64,000 bases of DNA, from the NCBI RefSeq assembly GCF_008831285.2, contig NC_045144.1, positions 12,573,858-12,637,857 on the forward strand. The letters are read 5' to 3'. The notes beneath the pieces were generated by a model. It saw only the letters and a program-made list of their open reading frames with translations, was not told the origin of the DNA and did no database searches. Below, in pieces: positions 21,960 to 34,065 of this stretch. The translations under genes were made by a program, and so were the position numbers. The stretch is from Nymphaea colorata. Taxonomy: Eukaryota; Streptophyta; Magnoliopsida; Nymphaeales; Nymphaeaceae. The number at the start of each line of letters is the position of its first letter. The first letter of the stretch is position 1.

Positions 21960-23045
21960 TGTTCCTTAGCCTTTTTGTTTCTTCCTGCCGCTATTCAGCT
22001 TCTTCCGTCCATTACCAACTGTATATATTATCAAGTGCTACGATGCAGCAAGAAAAGCAGCTTTGTCAAACTTTCTTTCAGTGACTATAAGTCATTACAA
22101 ATTCAATATGGGATACGCCATCTCAGAGCTATTGGTATGCTCTTTTTACTTTTTACTTGGTGCTGCCTGGGAAATCTTAATGGCATTCTCATGCTCACCC
22201 ACGTTATGTTCCTTGCATTTCTTACGGCCTATAGTTAATCCTTAATTTCCATTTTCCTTGCTTTTATGTTTCTCAAGGTGAATGCCATCTGACCGTGGGA
22301 AGCTCAGGAGGCAAGAATTTGATGTGACTCCCCGCTAATTGGAAGGTCTGCTTTTCTTTTTCTATTTAAAGGAAAAAATTGGTTGACTGACTATTGTATG
22401 TATGATGTTCTTTTATCATGTGAAACAGCATCCATTATCCTTCTTTGAACAAAGGTTAGCACTAGGTGTGGCGAGTCTGAATGAACCATAGTCACACAAC
22501 ACTTTTTTTGGCTTTTAAAAGATCATATTTCTCTCCGCTCAGGTATAATATGGTGAGCTTGAGAAATTCCAAAAAAATGGAAAAAAAAATTGAAAATTTA
22601 AAAAACTAAAACGAACGACAAATAAAATAAATAAATAACTAATAACACAAACACCAAAAAGTAGATTTTCAACGAATAAAAATTTAAAAATGAAAAGAAA
22701 AACTATTTGGTGTTAAAAAATGAATAAAATGATAAAACGTAAAAGAAACCATGTTTTTTCACTTTTTTTTTCAAAAAATGGCGCTTTTAAAAGTTTTATG
22801 CGGCAAATTCATTTATCATGTTTATATTTGACGAATAAGCTTTGAAGGAACAAAGAAGGAACCCAATTAGCTAGATCTGCTGAAAGGTCTGCATTGATGA
22901 GTCTAATCAGTTTATATTTGGTCTCTTTCATTTTCACAATTTTCTTTTGATGTCTATAGCTATTAAGGATGAATACCAACTTCGACCTCATTGGGCTGTT
23001 GATAGCAACCATTGCTTTGTCGTTGCATGTTGCAAATGAACAAGG
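21960..23045 (+). repeat. Segmental duplication, copy 2
   Basis: Counterpart of 16500-17905. It carries an extra AT-rich segment (about 22485-22835) that copy 1 lacks, which may be a small inserted element. A 114-codon minus frame (22809-23153) spans the conserved block but has no recognised motif and is not conserved as an open frame in copy 1. Confidence 0.7.
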
Positions 23046-23831
23046 AGGAAGCCACGCTGGGAGAAACAAGCTTATTATATTGCTTAGAGACCCTATCAAA
23101 ACATTACAGATTGGCCGCGTGAAAACTGAATGACGCGTTCTAGACATATGCAAGAGTTGTATCCAAGTGAAAGGATCGAAAAAATCATCTTCAGCTGAAA
23201 GATATGAATGGCATGTTCTTTAAAAAACTGGGTTTTCATAGAAACAAAAAAGAAAAAAATTACAAAAACTAGTTTCGATATTTCTAAGCAAAAACCTATG
23301 AAACTACCATGGAAAAGGATGAAATTTTAACCTAAGTTACTAGATATGTGCATAAGTCAAACCAAGTTATAAAATGGAAAACTTTACCTAGAACTCGACA
23401 AACAATTTGAACAGGGAACGGAAAACAGCCATGTATAAGATCAACCAAAGACCAATCTAATGACCCCGGGTTCTCATAAATCTTTGAAGGGAGATATTAG
23501 ATATGTCTGTGATAGAAAGCAACTTGCTGTAAAACTAACGAAAAGCATGTTAACTAAACATGGATTTGCTTCAACATTGAAAAAAGATATTAGACACATG
23601 TACAAAGCATTTCAAAATGGTAGAATAAAAAAGCTATTATAGAATGTGGGATATGAACCATATAAATCTGCTAAAATAGGCTTTATTGGAAACAAAAAGC
23701 AGAAATTATGCCAAAAAAATATTCTACTATAAAACTGGTCTGGGAATACTAGACATATGCACGAAACTGATCCAAGTGAAAAAATAGAAAAATTTGGTCT
23801 AGAACCAGAGATAGAATGCCAATAATCCATA
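23046..23831. other. Spacer with decayed relatives of the 247-bp array
   Basis: Phrases such as TAGACATATGCA, ATCCAAGTGAAA and AAACTGGTCTGG recur at 23140, 23500 and 23730. They resemble parts of the tandem unit that follows. No gene. Confidence 0.45.
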
Positions 23832-24825
23832 TAGAAGATGGGGATTTTGCATTATAAGGTATAAACGAAAGGAGGGTCAAAACTAGTTGGATTTTCATAA
23901 AAACTGGTCTGGATCAGCTAAGCGTGTGTTACAAAAAAGTCTCTTTGGAAGTGAAAAAATTGGTCTAGATTTTGAGAAATGAGTCCATGAAGTTGGGTGA
24001 AAATATGGATTTTTTTTAGCAATTTCAGCTCTTCTAGAAGATAGAATTTAAGGACCAAAGGATACATGAAGATGCACTTAGAAGATGGGGATTTTGCATT
24101 ATAAGATAGAAACAAAAGCAGGGTCAAAACTAGTTGGATTTTCATAAAAACTGGTCTGGATCAGCTAAACGTGTGTTACAAAAAAGTCTCTTTGGAAATG
24201 AAAAAATTGGTCTAGATTTTGAGAAATGAGTCCATGAAGTTGGGTGAAAATCTGGATTTTTTTTAGCAATTTCAGCTCTTCTAGAAGATAGAATTTAAGG
24301 ACCAAAGGATACATGAAGATGCACTTAGAAGATGGGGATTTTGCATTATAAGATAGAAACAAAAGGAGGGTCAAAACTAGTTGGATTTTCATAAAAACTG
24401 GTCTGGATCAGCTAAACGTGTGTTACAAAAAAGTCTCTTTGGAAATGAAAAAATTGGTCTAGATTTTGAGAAATGAGTCCATGAAGTTGGGTGAAAATCT
24501 GGATTTTTTTTAGCAATTTCAGCTCTTCTAGAAGATAGAATTTAAGGACCAAAGGATACATGAAGATGCACTTAGAAGATGGGGATTTTGCATTATAAGG
24601 TATAAACGAAAGGAGGGTCAAAACTAGTTGGATTTTCATAAAAACTGGTCTGGATCAGCTAAACATGTGTTACAAAAAAGACTCTTTGGAAGTGAAAAAA
24701 GAGGTCTAGATTTTGAGATATGAGTCCATGAAGTTGGGCGAAATCTGGTTTTTTAGCAATTTCAGCTTTTGTGGAAGATAGAATTTGAGGACCAAAATGC
24801 CTAGAGTACAGGAAGATGCACTTAG
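23832..24825 (+). repeat. 247-bp tandem repeat, four units
   Basis: Units start at 23832, 24079, 24326 and 24573 (period 247). The first three are nearly identical by eye. The fourth is diverged and slightly longer (253 bp, with small indels). Each of the first three contains the same 75-codon minus-strand frame, which is a by-product of the repetition, not evidence for a gene. Period and AT-richness are satellite-like. Confidence 0.95.
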
Positions 24826-26199
24826 TCACGACTCTAATTTAACGAAAATACATGATGGATTAGCCTAACAGAGATACACATGAGAAAAACTAAAACAGAA
24901 CAAAAACTAATCACTTTAACATGCAGGTTGAGCCTGGGCCTAAAACACATAGCAATAATTTAAATGCGTGAACATGGGCAGTCAAACTAGCCTTGGCTTG
25001 AAAAACCATGCATAGTTTGAGCATTGTGGACCATTAATGGCATGCGTGCAAATAACAAGGGAAAGCAGCCGTAGTTGATGTCAGCCTTCTTTTTGGGGCA
25101 ACTGCTCTTATGATCGGTTCAACCCCACCCCATGTATGGCCCCTGGCCTTATGGTGACTGACATAAAACCATAATAAAGGTATGTAAAATAAAACAAGGG
25201 GAAAAAGAGGGATGAGGGGTTAGAACTTCTTTGGAAACTAGAACACAGACCTCAGCCTTGGACCACAAAGAAAAGACAAACAATTGAAGGGGAAAAAATA
25301 AAAGACAACTAAACCTGAAAATCCTGAATAGAAAGATACAAAGTACGTCCCCTCCTCTCTCTATTTACAAAGGAGGAAATCAATCCTGGAGAATGCAGAC
25401 TTTCAGGAGGAAATTAACAGAGCGGAGAAAAAGAAAGGGAGAATGGGAAAAGAAAAAGAGAAGAAGAGAAGAAGGATGAAAATAGAGAAGGAGGAAGGAA
25501 GAAAGGTAGGAGTTGAATGGCACCACATCCTGCTCTGTTAATTATCTTGATTTGGATGGCACCTGGGTTTTTGAGGTTGTGTATCAAAATCTGGTTGATT
25601 TAGATCAAGATCTTAGACAAGAATCAAATATTTAGAATCGAAATTTGGATCCAGAATAGGGTGGTGCCACCTTTAGAGGATCCTAGGGTTCAAAGAATTT
25701 TTTAATACATGAAACTATGAGATGAAAGTCATCTAGGGATCCCCGGGTTTGGTGGCATGATGTTCATGCATTTAAATAATAGAACTGGCTGAAGTTTTGG
25801 ATTGAAATTTGAATTTAGGAGCGGATTATTAATTATCTTGTTGTCGAATAGTTTACCTTTAGTAGACTGCCAGTTAAATCGTGTTGTGTGATCCATTCTA
25901 ATACGTGCGAAACGTACTTTAGGTTGTCAGTGGTGTCGGTGTGTAGTCTCATTTATTTTTTTATAGGTAGCCATAACTTGGTTCATTAGTATTATTGATT
26001 TTTAGTTCAGAATTCATTTTTACTTATTTTGGTGACATAAAATATCATAGTAGAACCATTAACCGACATTTCTGGTAGACTGCTGGCTGATGGTGATGTA
26101 GGTTACAGCAGTTATTGGTAATAATGTTTAAGGTAAATCTTGCCTTTACTAGTTGTCTTTAATAATTAAATTTCATTCTGATACTTTTTTTAGTTGTTG
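24826..26199. other. Spacer, no gene seen
   Basis: Includes a purine-rich stretch (25375-25510, GAAGGAG-type). No ORF or repeat structure I can support. Confidence 0.5.
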
Positions 26200-27534
26200 C
26201 CCTGTTTGGTCATTAGGTAGTGTTCGAATACATGGTATTATATACTTGGGAATCATAATGATGGGTATTTAGTACCGGGTACCTTTCAGGTAGGACAAAA
26301 ATTCCACCTTACATACCCCCCATGTTGTTTGAATACCTGGAAATTTTGTTCCAAGTAGATGTTTGTTTTGTGGATGTAACTAAAATTCCACATGGAAGGC
26401 GACCATGAAATATGTGTGCTATTTAAAATAGCACAGTGATCTCCTTCAACTAAGTAAAAAGGTGCTCAACAATCTCTCACTACCATTAACATTTCAAACG
26501 AACTAAGCAACAAATCAGTGACAAAAAACAAGAAAATTTTCTGTTACAGGACTGTTGTTGTCAGCATGGGGAGTCTATCTAATTGGTCATCCACGGTAAA
26601 TTACTTCTTGAAATAGACATCAATCCCCTTCTGAAAAGGTGTAAAACAATCCTTATAATTCTCATCTCAAACGAGCTAAGCATTCGGGATACAAGGTTAG
26701 CATGCACTCGAATGGCGACAACAATTAGTGAGAAAAATTAAGACAAAATCATGTAATATTACACACCAACTCCCATGAGTCCATTAAAAACAGTGTCGGG
26801 AAGAAAGCAAAAAATGATGAGAAGAAAAACTAATCTGAAAAGCCCCAAATTACAGCAACCAAAGATCATTGGCCCTCCCTCCTCCAAATTACAGAGACCA
26901 AGATCTTCGCCCCTCCCTCCCGCAACCAGATAAATAAACAGGGAATCCGAGAATCGCATGCAAAGCTGGTGATTCAACTGGTCATCTCCGATGTTCTCAC
27001 GGATGCACGGGACGATGATGGTCCAACTTCAATCCAAATTTATAGAGAGATGGCAAGAATACAATCATGGAAATGAGGAATACGATGGGAGGGAAAAGCT
27101 AATGTCGAGTGCTTCCTTTCGTTTGAGGAGATGCAGGAAAATAGGAAGCAAGAGGGAGAAGTGATGTAGAAAAATAAGAAGCAAGGGGAAGAGAAAAGGC
27201 CAAACGCCAATGACCAAAGCCGCCCGACGGATGACCGGAACCATCGAACATTTGGGCACTTCCTCTCTCCCTACATCTCAGATGCCGGTGGAGCACACGA
27301 AACAAAATTTGAAACGTGAATGGGGAGAATGATTGCCTTAACGGGCAAAAAATTTGCCCGGCATTTCAGTTCCACCACCTTTTTAGTTCGAACTTAAATG
27401 CCGGTACTAAAGTTTCATATATAGCCAAAACTTTCAGAACTATTGTTACAAGTTTTATTGGTGCTGGAACTTTTTCAAAAATCTGAATTAAAGTCTCACT
27501 GCTACAGTACAGTTCCAGCAGTTCAAACGGGCCC
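26200..27534. mobile_element. Possible TIR DNA element (1.3 kb), weak
   Basis: The left end reads GCCCTGTTTGG and the right end, reverse-complemented, GGGCCCGTTTGAAC. This resembles the GGGCCYGTTTG ends common in plant MITE-like elements. TTAGTT lies near both outer sides but is not cleanly adjacent to the ends, so a target duplication is not shown. The interior has only short frames (72 and 95 codons) and no transposase motif. Confidence 0.3.
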
Positions 27535-30143
27535 TTAGTTATTGATAGTTTAATAGTAAAAGTTCTTATTTTTAGGTTAGTGTATATGCATATTACTCTA
27601 TTGCTTATTGTAGAATGGTAGGATAAATAGTAATTACAATAGTTTTTAGACAAAAAAAAAAATCCTTATTTATAGGTGATCTAATATTATGAACTATTGT
27701 GCTCTATATTTTCTGGTCTAAGAATAGGGCATGTGCATTTTATTTGGTTTCTTAGCATGTTTTACTTCAATTTCTTTGAAAAATAAAAGATAATCTATTA
27801 TTTAGATTAGCTTTTAAGGGAAAACTAGTTGTGAATCATTAAACATAATTAATTTCAGCTTGTAGACTATTCCTCACTACAATTTCAGACTTATAGTATA
27901 ATCCAGTATAGTCTACTCAACTATTTATTTATTAAGATTAATGTAAGTTTATGTTGTAGGTTCATAGCTTATATAGTTAACTAGTTGTTGAATTTACTGA
28001 TTTGAAATGGAACCCAGATCCAATTACAGACATAAGTCTGTCTTCCTCAATTATGTTCCGGATCATGTGTGGAAATACGATACCAATACTAGTCGAGATC
28101 ATGCAACTTCTTCCTTCTCTATCTCTGCAATATATCTAATTATACTTTAACCTTCACCCTTTATGCTAGCAGTTGCACAGGAAATCCAAGTGTTGAGATC
28201 TTTAGCCACATAACAGTTAACAAACTTGTCTTTGCAACAAGGTGTATTTTATTTCCTTGGCCATCAGGGAGTGGGCTTGGAACATTATTGTGGCACCATA
28301 ATAGCCATCAAATACATATAATATTTGAAAATATCCTGGAGAGCTCAGAATTTTTTGGCATCCAATAATGCTGGTAAAAAGCCATGATATTTCAAGACAT
28401 CACATGTACTAATGCCGTGTTATCAAGACCTTTTTGGAGTTGAAAAAAATTATTATTTTTTAAGCACGTTTCTAGAACAATTTTCTGAGGAAACCAACAT
28501 TCAGAAAAAAAAAAAAAGGAATACCCTAAATTGTATAAAACGATGCCAATGACGATTTTTCTGACGATCCATCGTAAAAGGTCTTTACATATTCCAACGT
28601 TCCTTTTTACATCTAAATACGTTGTAATTTGCGTGAATCAATTAGACCACATGCCAACTATTTTTTCCTTGCTTTCAAGAATCTCGTGTTCTAGGAATCT
28701 GAACTTGTAGCAAATCATGAAAGCTAGAACCTAGGTGTTGTCCTCAAGGAGACACCAACACACATAGACAGGGGCATGCTGTGTGTGCATATATGCATGA
28801 GAGCACAAGTATGAGACACTGCCAGCACCAAGTGTAAAGTGTAAACTTCAGTACGCTGGGCAACTTTTAGCAAATAAAAGCATGCCAAATTGCAAGTAAA
28901 GTAATGGCCGCCTCTCAAATGGATAAAAACTCAGCTTATAAAGCATTCTCTCAACTTTCAGCAACTTCAAAGGAAAGAAAATTGTAGAAAAGAATGCATT
29001 GGATAGTTTACTTGAATAAGGGTGCTATGAACATGAGCATTATCAGTATATATGCATTACAAAGGGGAGGAAATGCTAGGGTGACAAGGGAAAATAAAAG
29101 ACCTTGAACCACATTCAGCGTGCAACAAGGTTGGGCAAATAGCATTGGACAACATCCTTAAAGTCTTCTCAATGAAGCCACCATTTTTGTCTTTGCATAT
29201 GAGAATTGTATGCATGGTGGGGAGAACAGACAGACAAACAAAAAGTCAGATTGTTCTCACAAGGTAGTCAGCATCAACGTCGGAATGTTGCCAAAAACAA
29301 ATGAAATCATTACTCATATAATAGCAGCAGTACTCCCATTTCTTTGACGTAGGAATTTCATTTTCTGGCATCATTTCCACATAGGAGCCAAAGTAATCAA
29401 TCAGAATAGCTCAAAGCAAATCTTAAACCTATTCTCTTTGTACCAACAAAAAGTACTGTTCTCAAAGTTTGTGCCAGTGAACTTTTTCTCTAAAGCTTCT
29501 AAATTTTGCTTTTCATGGTAAAATCTCGGAAGCTTCTAAAATAAAAAAGAATAATAGAAAAAAATGAAATTATGAATATTTAACTAATTGCTTGCAAAAA
29601 TATACTAAAAAAAGTTTGTGTTTGCCTTCAGAATTTCAAGAAAAGGGAACAAATACGCACTATGTCTGCATACTTATTTCATATTGGGAGAAAGGGACAG
29701 AGATGGAATGAAAATCCACGCATATTTGCTTCTCCCTGCCACCCAATAAAGGATACCTTCTCTCTCTCATGCACACACAACAAAACATTGCAAACTTTTC
29801 CCATTTTTCCATTATCACAATATTATTTCCCTAATCATAGATATAAGCAAACATTTCAAAATATTCCATAATATCACCAAAAACAAGTGAAACCAAAACA
29901 TGGGAATTTATCACAACCAGTGTTTAACTCACCGATTCAACTCGGGAACTGTGGACGCAGTTGACTTGGCTCACTCAGCACAGCTCCCTATCAGGTCAAC
30001 CTGGTTGGGGGGACTCATTTATGCTTGAAGCAGCTGTAAGACTGATGCTGTGTACCGTTTCTAGTGCACATGCAGTGCCGATGTGGTACATCTCAAGACA
30101 ATTAGATGCAGAACTGCGGAGAAGGGGTGTATATATATAAATT

Positions 30144-30148
<5 letters not shown>
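27535..30148. other. Spacer, no gene seen
   Basis: 2.6 kb of AT-rich sequence with no frame over 70 codons and no recognisable exon. Around 29917 the phrase CAGTGTTTAACTCACCGATTC resembles an hAT terminus, but I find no matching right end. Confidence 0.5.

Positions 30149-30189
<41 letters not shown>
30149..30189. repeat. (TA)n microsatellite
   Basis: About 20 uninterrupted TA units. The 30200-30400 flank is A-rich with AAAAAACGGAAAAAATGG-type runs. Confidence 0.95.
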
Positions 30190-30192
<3 letters not shown>

Positions 30193-30635
30193 TATGATTG
30201 TTTCTTAGTTTAATTCAAAACCGCAAAAAGAGCGTTATTTTAGAAAAAAAAACACGAGAAATTCATTTCCACTAAAAAAAATGAAAAATTCACATTTCTT
30301 TTAAAAAAACGGAAAAAATGGAAAAGACTAAAAAAAGCACTTAAAACGTGTTTTTCTCGCTTCTTTTTTGATGCATTCATTTTTTTGGGGTTCAATGGCA
30401 TAACTTGTAATATTTGAACAATATAATGGCTTTAGAGTAAAGAGACGTAAAAAGAAAAGGTCCAGTTCATCGATTACACCTTAATCGAGTTCAAAGGAAA
30501 GAAATGAGCCTTGTGGATGGAAGCTCATCACCTGTCATGTTGTTTTTTTATGTTTTTATTGAACTGAAAAAAACAACCAGCGACGAAACAACGTCTACCC
30601 CGCAAACAAAAATGGAGAAGCTCTCTCCCGCTGTA
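30190..30635. other. Spacer downstream of the coiled-coil ORF
   Basis: A/T-homopolymer-rich. It would hold the 3' UTR of the minus-strand ORF if that is a gene. No other frame is credible. Confidence 0.4.
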
Positions 30636-31469
30636 TTATCGATGGGCGGGAGGTTCCTCGCAGCGATGGCGGGAGGTTCCTCGGAGCTCACCGACAGGAA
30701 GCCCTCCACCCAGGGTGTCATTGTTGAGGTTGAGCCGCTGGAATGCAGCCATAATATCGACGACGGGAGGTTCCACGCAGAAGCCCTCTCCTTCTAGGGT
30801 GTCATCGTGGATATTTAGCCGCTGGAATGCGGCGATAAATTCATCAGAGAGGGCAGGATACAAGAGGTATCCATGACTCCACAACAAGCTGTTGAACATG
30901 ATGAGCCTTCGGGTGAGATACGCGTTTGCCTCTCGAAGGATCACATTCTCTTCCTGCACAGCAGCAGCCTCCATGGCTGCCTCCCGAAGCATTGCGTTCT
31001 CCTCCCGAAGCATCAAGTTCACCTTCCCCGTTTCTATGGCTGCCTCCCGAAGCATTGCGTTCTCCTCCCGAAGCATCAAGTTCACCTTCCCCGTTTCTAT
31101 GGCTGCCTCCCGAAGCATTGCGTTCTCCTCCCGAAGCATCAAGTTCACCTTCCCCGTTTCTATGGCTGCCTCCCGAAGCATTGCGTTCTCCTCCCGAAGC
31201 ATCAAGTTCACCTTCCCCGTTTCTATGGCTGCCTCCCTAAGCATCGTGTTTTCCTTTCGAAGCATCACCCTTTCCCTAACTGCCTCCCGAAGCCTAGAAA
31301 CCTGCCTCTCGGGCATCTCCTTGTAGTTGAAAATTAAGCGAGTGAGGGCTAGGGGGCTGATCTCTTCTTCCTCTTCCCGCGGAGAAATGAGTTCCGGAGC
31401 GACGGTAATGGCGGTGCTGTACCCTGGGGTACGGGCGGCACCGTTGCTTGAGCTATTTGTTGGCTGCAT
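30636..31469 (-). CDS. Repeat-built coiled-coil protein, unidentified
   Basis: The first ATG is at 31469; the frame stays open a few codons further up and ends at 30636, about 277 residues. Layout: a polar N-terminus with an acidic run (EEEEEI); a region reading SPLALTRLIFNYKEMPE; then five tandem copies (the first partial) of a 21-residue unit of type MLREENAMLREAAIETGKVN; a short helix; and a C-terminus with two related motifs IAAFQRLNIHDDTL and MAAFQRLNLNNDTL. Twenty-one residues are exactly three heptads, so the array predicts one continuous coiled coil. Upstream in the same frame are a further ATG at 31526 and a TAG (31494-31496). The frame is GC-richer than its surroundings. I do not recognise the family. 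Confidence 0.5.
   Translation of the reverse strand: MQPTNSSSNGAARTPGYSTAITVAPELISPREEEEEISPLALTRLIFNYKEMPERQVSRLREAVRERVMLRKENTMLREAAIETGKVNLMLREENAMLREAAIETGKVNLMLREENAMLREAAIETGKVNLMLREENAMLREAAIETGKVNLMLREENAMLREAAMEAAAVQEENVILREANAYLTRRLIMFNSLLWSHGYLLYPALSDEFIAAFQRLNIHDDTLEGEGFCVEPPVVDIMAAFQRLNLNNDTLGGGLPVGELRGTSRHRCEEPPAHR
30985..31245 (-). repeat. 63-bp coding minisatellite
   Basis: At least four near-perfect 63-bp units. On the + strand each contains GCTGCCTCCCGAAGCATTGC then GTTCTCCTCCCGAAGC. The 31200-31245 end is diverged. The unit length is a multiple of three and of a heptad (21 nt). Confidence 0.93.
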
Positions 31470-33689
31470 CCTCCTCAACAGAACCTGCAATGCCTAGAGC
31501 TTCTCCAAGAGAGTGAAATCAGACATGTTCGGAAACAAAGCTTCGAAATCATATAGCACTCCTTCCGATTTTCTGCTCCCCTTCTTCTTGCTCAGCAAGA
31601 AGAGAAAAAAGGATTAAAAAAAAAAGAGAGAGATACATGTAAGAAAACAAATATGAAATGATGCTCTCAAAAAGGGACGTACTGCATACCGGGAGCCCCG
31701 ATCTGAAAACAGTTACAGTTTCCAACCCAATGAGGGTGGGCCCTTGAACTCCCGGCGAACGCTCCCCCCATCTGCGCGCTCTGAGCAGGGTGTGCGCCAT
31801 ATCCCGACGGAACTGACCACTAATGACCTTCAAGTCCTCCAGTCGAGTGGAAGCGCAAAATGCAAGGATGCAAACGCGGATTGTTTTATCTGGAAGGGCA
31901 TTCTCGCCAATCGGAGCAGCGAGTGAACTTTCCACCCAGAGAGAGTATACTGGAGTCAGTCAGCACGAAATGCCCCCAAAACCTTTGGAGACTATCTTTT
32001 ATTTTATTTGTTTGTGTTTGCTGGAATATTTTATATAAGTGTAAGCTTCTATGTAATACCACTAAACATTATGGAACCGTGTAGAACTCTAATAGTTGCA
32101 AAATGAATATTTCTTTGATTGTTATAATTCTTGCCTATCTTGATTCCATTTGAATTCATAGGTATTGACTTTATATATTATTACTCAATAGTTCGACCTG
32201 GATAAATAAATATAACTGGTTTGTGGTTTCACATTATAGTACAACAGATTATTTAATATTGTACATGTGAATAGGGATTTGAATGATACTACCAAATTAT
32301 ATCTATATCCAAAAAATGCACCATTGTGGCCAATAAAAAATCCTAGGCCCTATATAAGATGGTAGGGTTTCAAATTAATGTCTAACACGAGTTCTCCTTA
32401 TAACTCATTGAATAATTCTCATTCAAAGTCTAGTATGTAAGGGTATGGTAGCTATTGGCTCATACATACACAAAGAAAGTTAATTAGCTTTCAAATATTC
32501 AATTTAGTGGTAATTTTTATATATACTTTAAAGAAGAAATTAAACAAAGAAAAATCTTAAAAATATTCCATACAACATTAGAAATGACATGTGGAAGAAT
32601 CTATATCACCTATTTGTAGTTGAATAGGTTTGCTACCATTTGAATTGGTCAATACATCAGTTTCTATAACTACAACTTTACACATGGGAGATCCTTTCAC
32701 ATATTCACGTAGTTTGCCTTTTTTCGAAAATGATATTTTTTAATAACGAAAAATCAAGTTAGAAAAATTATTTTCCAAGTGTTACATTAGTTTAAAAACA
32801 AAAGTGAATTAGTTGTATTTGGATCAAGTAAATGCATAAAGAATTCAAGCTCGAAAAATTGATAAACTAAAATTTGCAAAGCCTCAACCCTGCATCAAAC
32901 ACCGTTGCTTTGCTTTCTACCGAAGAAGCTCCAATAGGAGAATCGACAAAAAAAGTGACAAAATTATGTAATGTTTTCCTGCTTTTTTGCTCACTGCAAA
33001 CGTAAAAAAAAACACAATGAATACACGTTCTCAAGAAATATTGAAAACAATATTGTACAAATTGAGCGCAAATCAGGCTTAGCCGATTCACTGCTTGAGC
33101 TTGTGAATTGATAAAAATATAAATTATTCAAAGAATGGGCTCCATGGGATTTATTGGTCCACGGAGACCCGTCTACTTCCACCCATGTTCCGTCTCCCTT
33201 CCTACATGTTCAAGATTGACTTCACCAAAACCTTGGGCTTCTTGTCTTGGGACTTAAATTTTTCAGATCTGTTGTGTGTCATGCTTAGGTGAGCACTAGA
33301 TGAGAGCCTGCTTCCACACTCTCCATCAATAGCATTCTAGGTGAATGCGTCCCCCACCTACATGGCATTTGTTAGGTTCCCTGCCATGGAGGAGCATTGC
33401 ATGGGAGTCGGTGTAGTCTAGCAAATTTTCAAAAAGAAAAGTCCTCTTTTTATACTTTTAACTATTTCTTTACTTCTTTTGTTCTTTATTTAAAAAAAAA
33501 AAGACTTTTTTTTTTCAACAAAAGTACTATGGTCATTACACAAGGTGGTGCACAATTTTTTATGCACTTATAGCCCCTCTCATTCCATGCTCCACCTCTC
33601 TATCTCACTTAGTGTTTGTGTATACATATATACATATACAAAACTATGAGTGAGAGGAACAGGAAAGAGAAGAAATAAAAGGCCCATAT
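31470..33689. other. Spacer upstream of the coiled-coil ORF
   Basis: 31549-31935 holds a 128-codon minus frame without an early ATG. It might be a 5' exon of the coiled-coil gene (a GTATGC donor-like site lies near 31692), but no family supports this. 31940-33690 is AT-rich with no credible gene. Confidence 0.35.
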
Positions 33690-34065
33690 CTACCGGCCAT
33701 TTTTTAAAAAAAAAAATTATGAATTGAAAAATGATTTAACATATTTCATATGACTTTTAGAAATAAAAATAAAACAAATATATCACCCTTGCATTCTAGT
33801 AGAAAGGGGGTCAATACACCCACCCCTTAGAATGCTATTGACCGATTGTCATTGGGTCAAAATTATTGGGTCTAGAGAAGCTTTCTTTTAAAAGGTTAGA
33901 CTCAACTTATTTTTCACCTATCCTCTTCCAATTTTCTTTCTCTGACCTGAAATTACATATTTATGAATAATTAACATCAAGAATAATTCATCCACCATAA
34001 ATTACAATTCCTCTGATTAAACCATGATTCTGCAAAATTCAACCATGCAATCACCAATGTAGCCA
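33690..34065 (+). repeat. Dispersed repeat, copy 2 (partner 19880-20790)
   Basis: A shorter copy of the repeat described at 19880. The best-kept block is 33945-34060, including ACCATGATTCTGCAAAATTC and the CACCAATGT that follows it. Confidence 0.65.

Noticed and set aside
23918-24639. Three identical 75-codon minus ORFs, at first sight a tandem gene family
   Set aside because: They are the same frame repeated by the 247-bp array. There is no start context, no motif, and the diverged unit loses the frame.
30985-31245. CRISPR-like array (regular repeats)
   Set aside because: The units are contiguous without unique spacers, coding in one frame, and the genome is a plant's. It is a minisatellite.
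30892-31337. + strand frames of 104-154 codons over the 63-bp repeat
   Set aside because: A repeat length divisible by three opens several frames. Only the minus frame extends well beyond the repeat into non-repetitive sequence with protein-like composition.
31549-31935. 128-codon minus frame upstream of the coiled-coil ORF
   Set aside because: No ATG near its start, a hydrophobic low-complexity end, and no domain. Kept only as a possible 5' exon in the spacer note.
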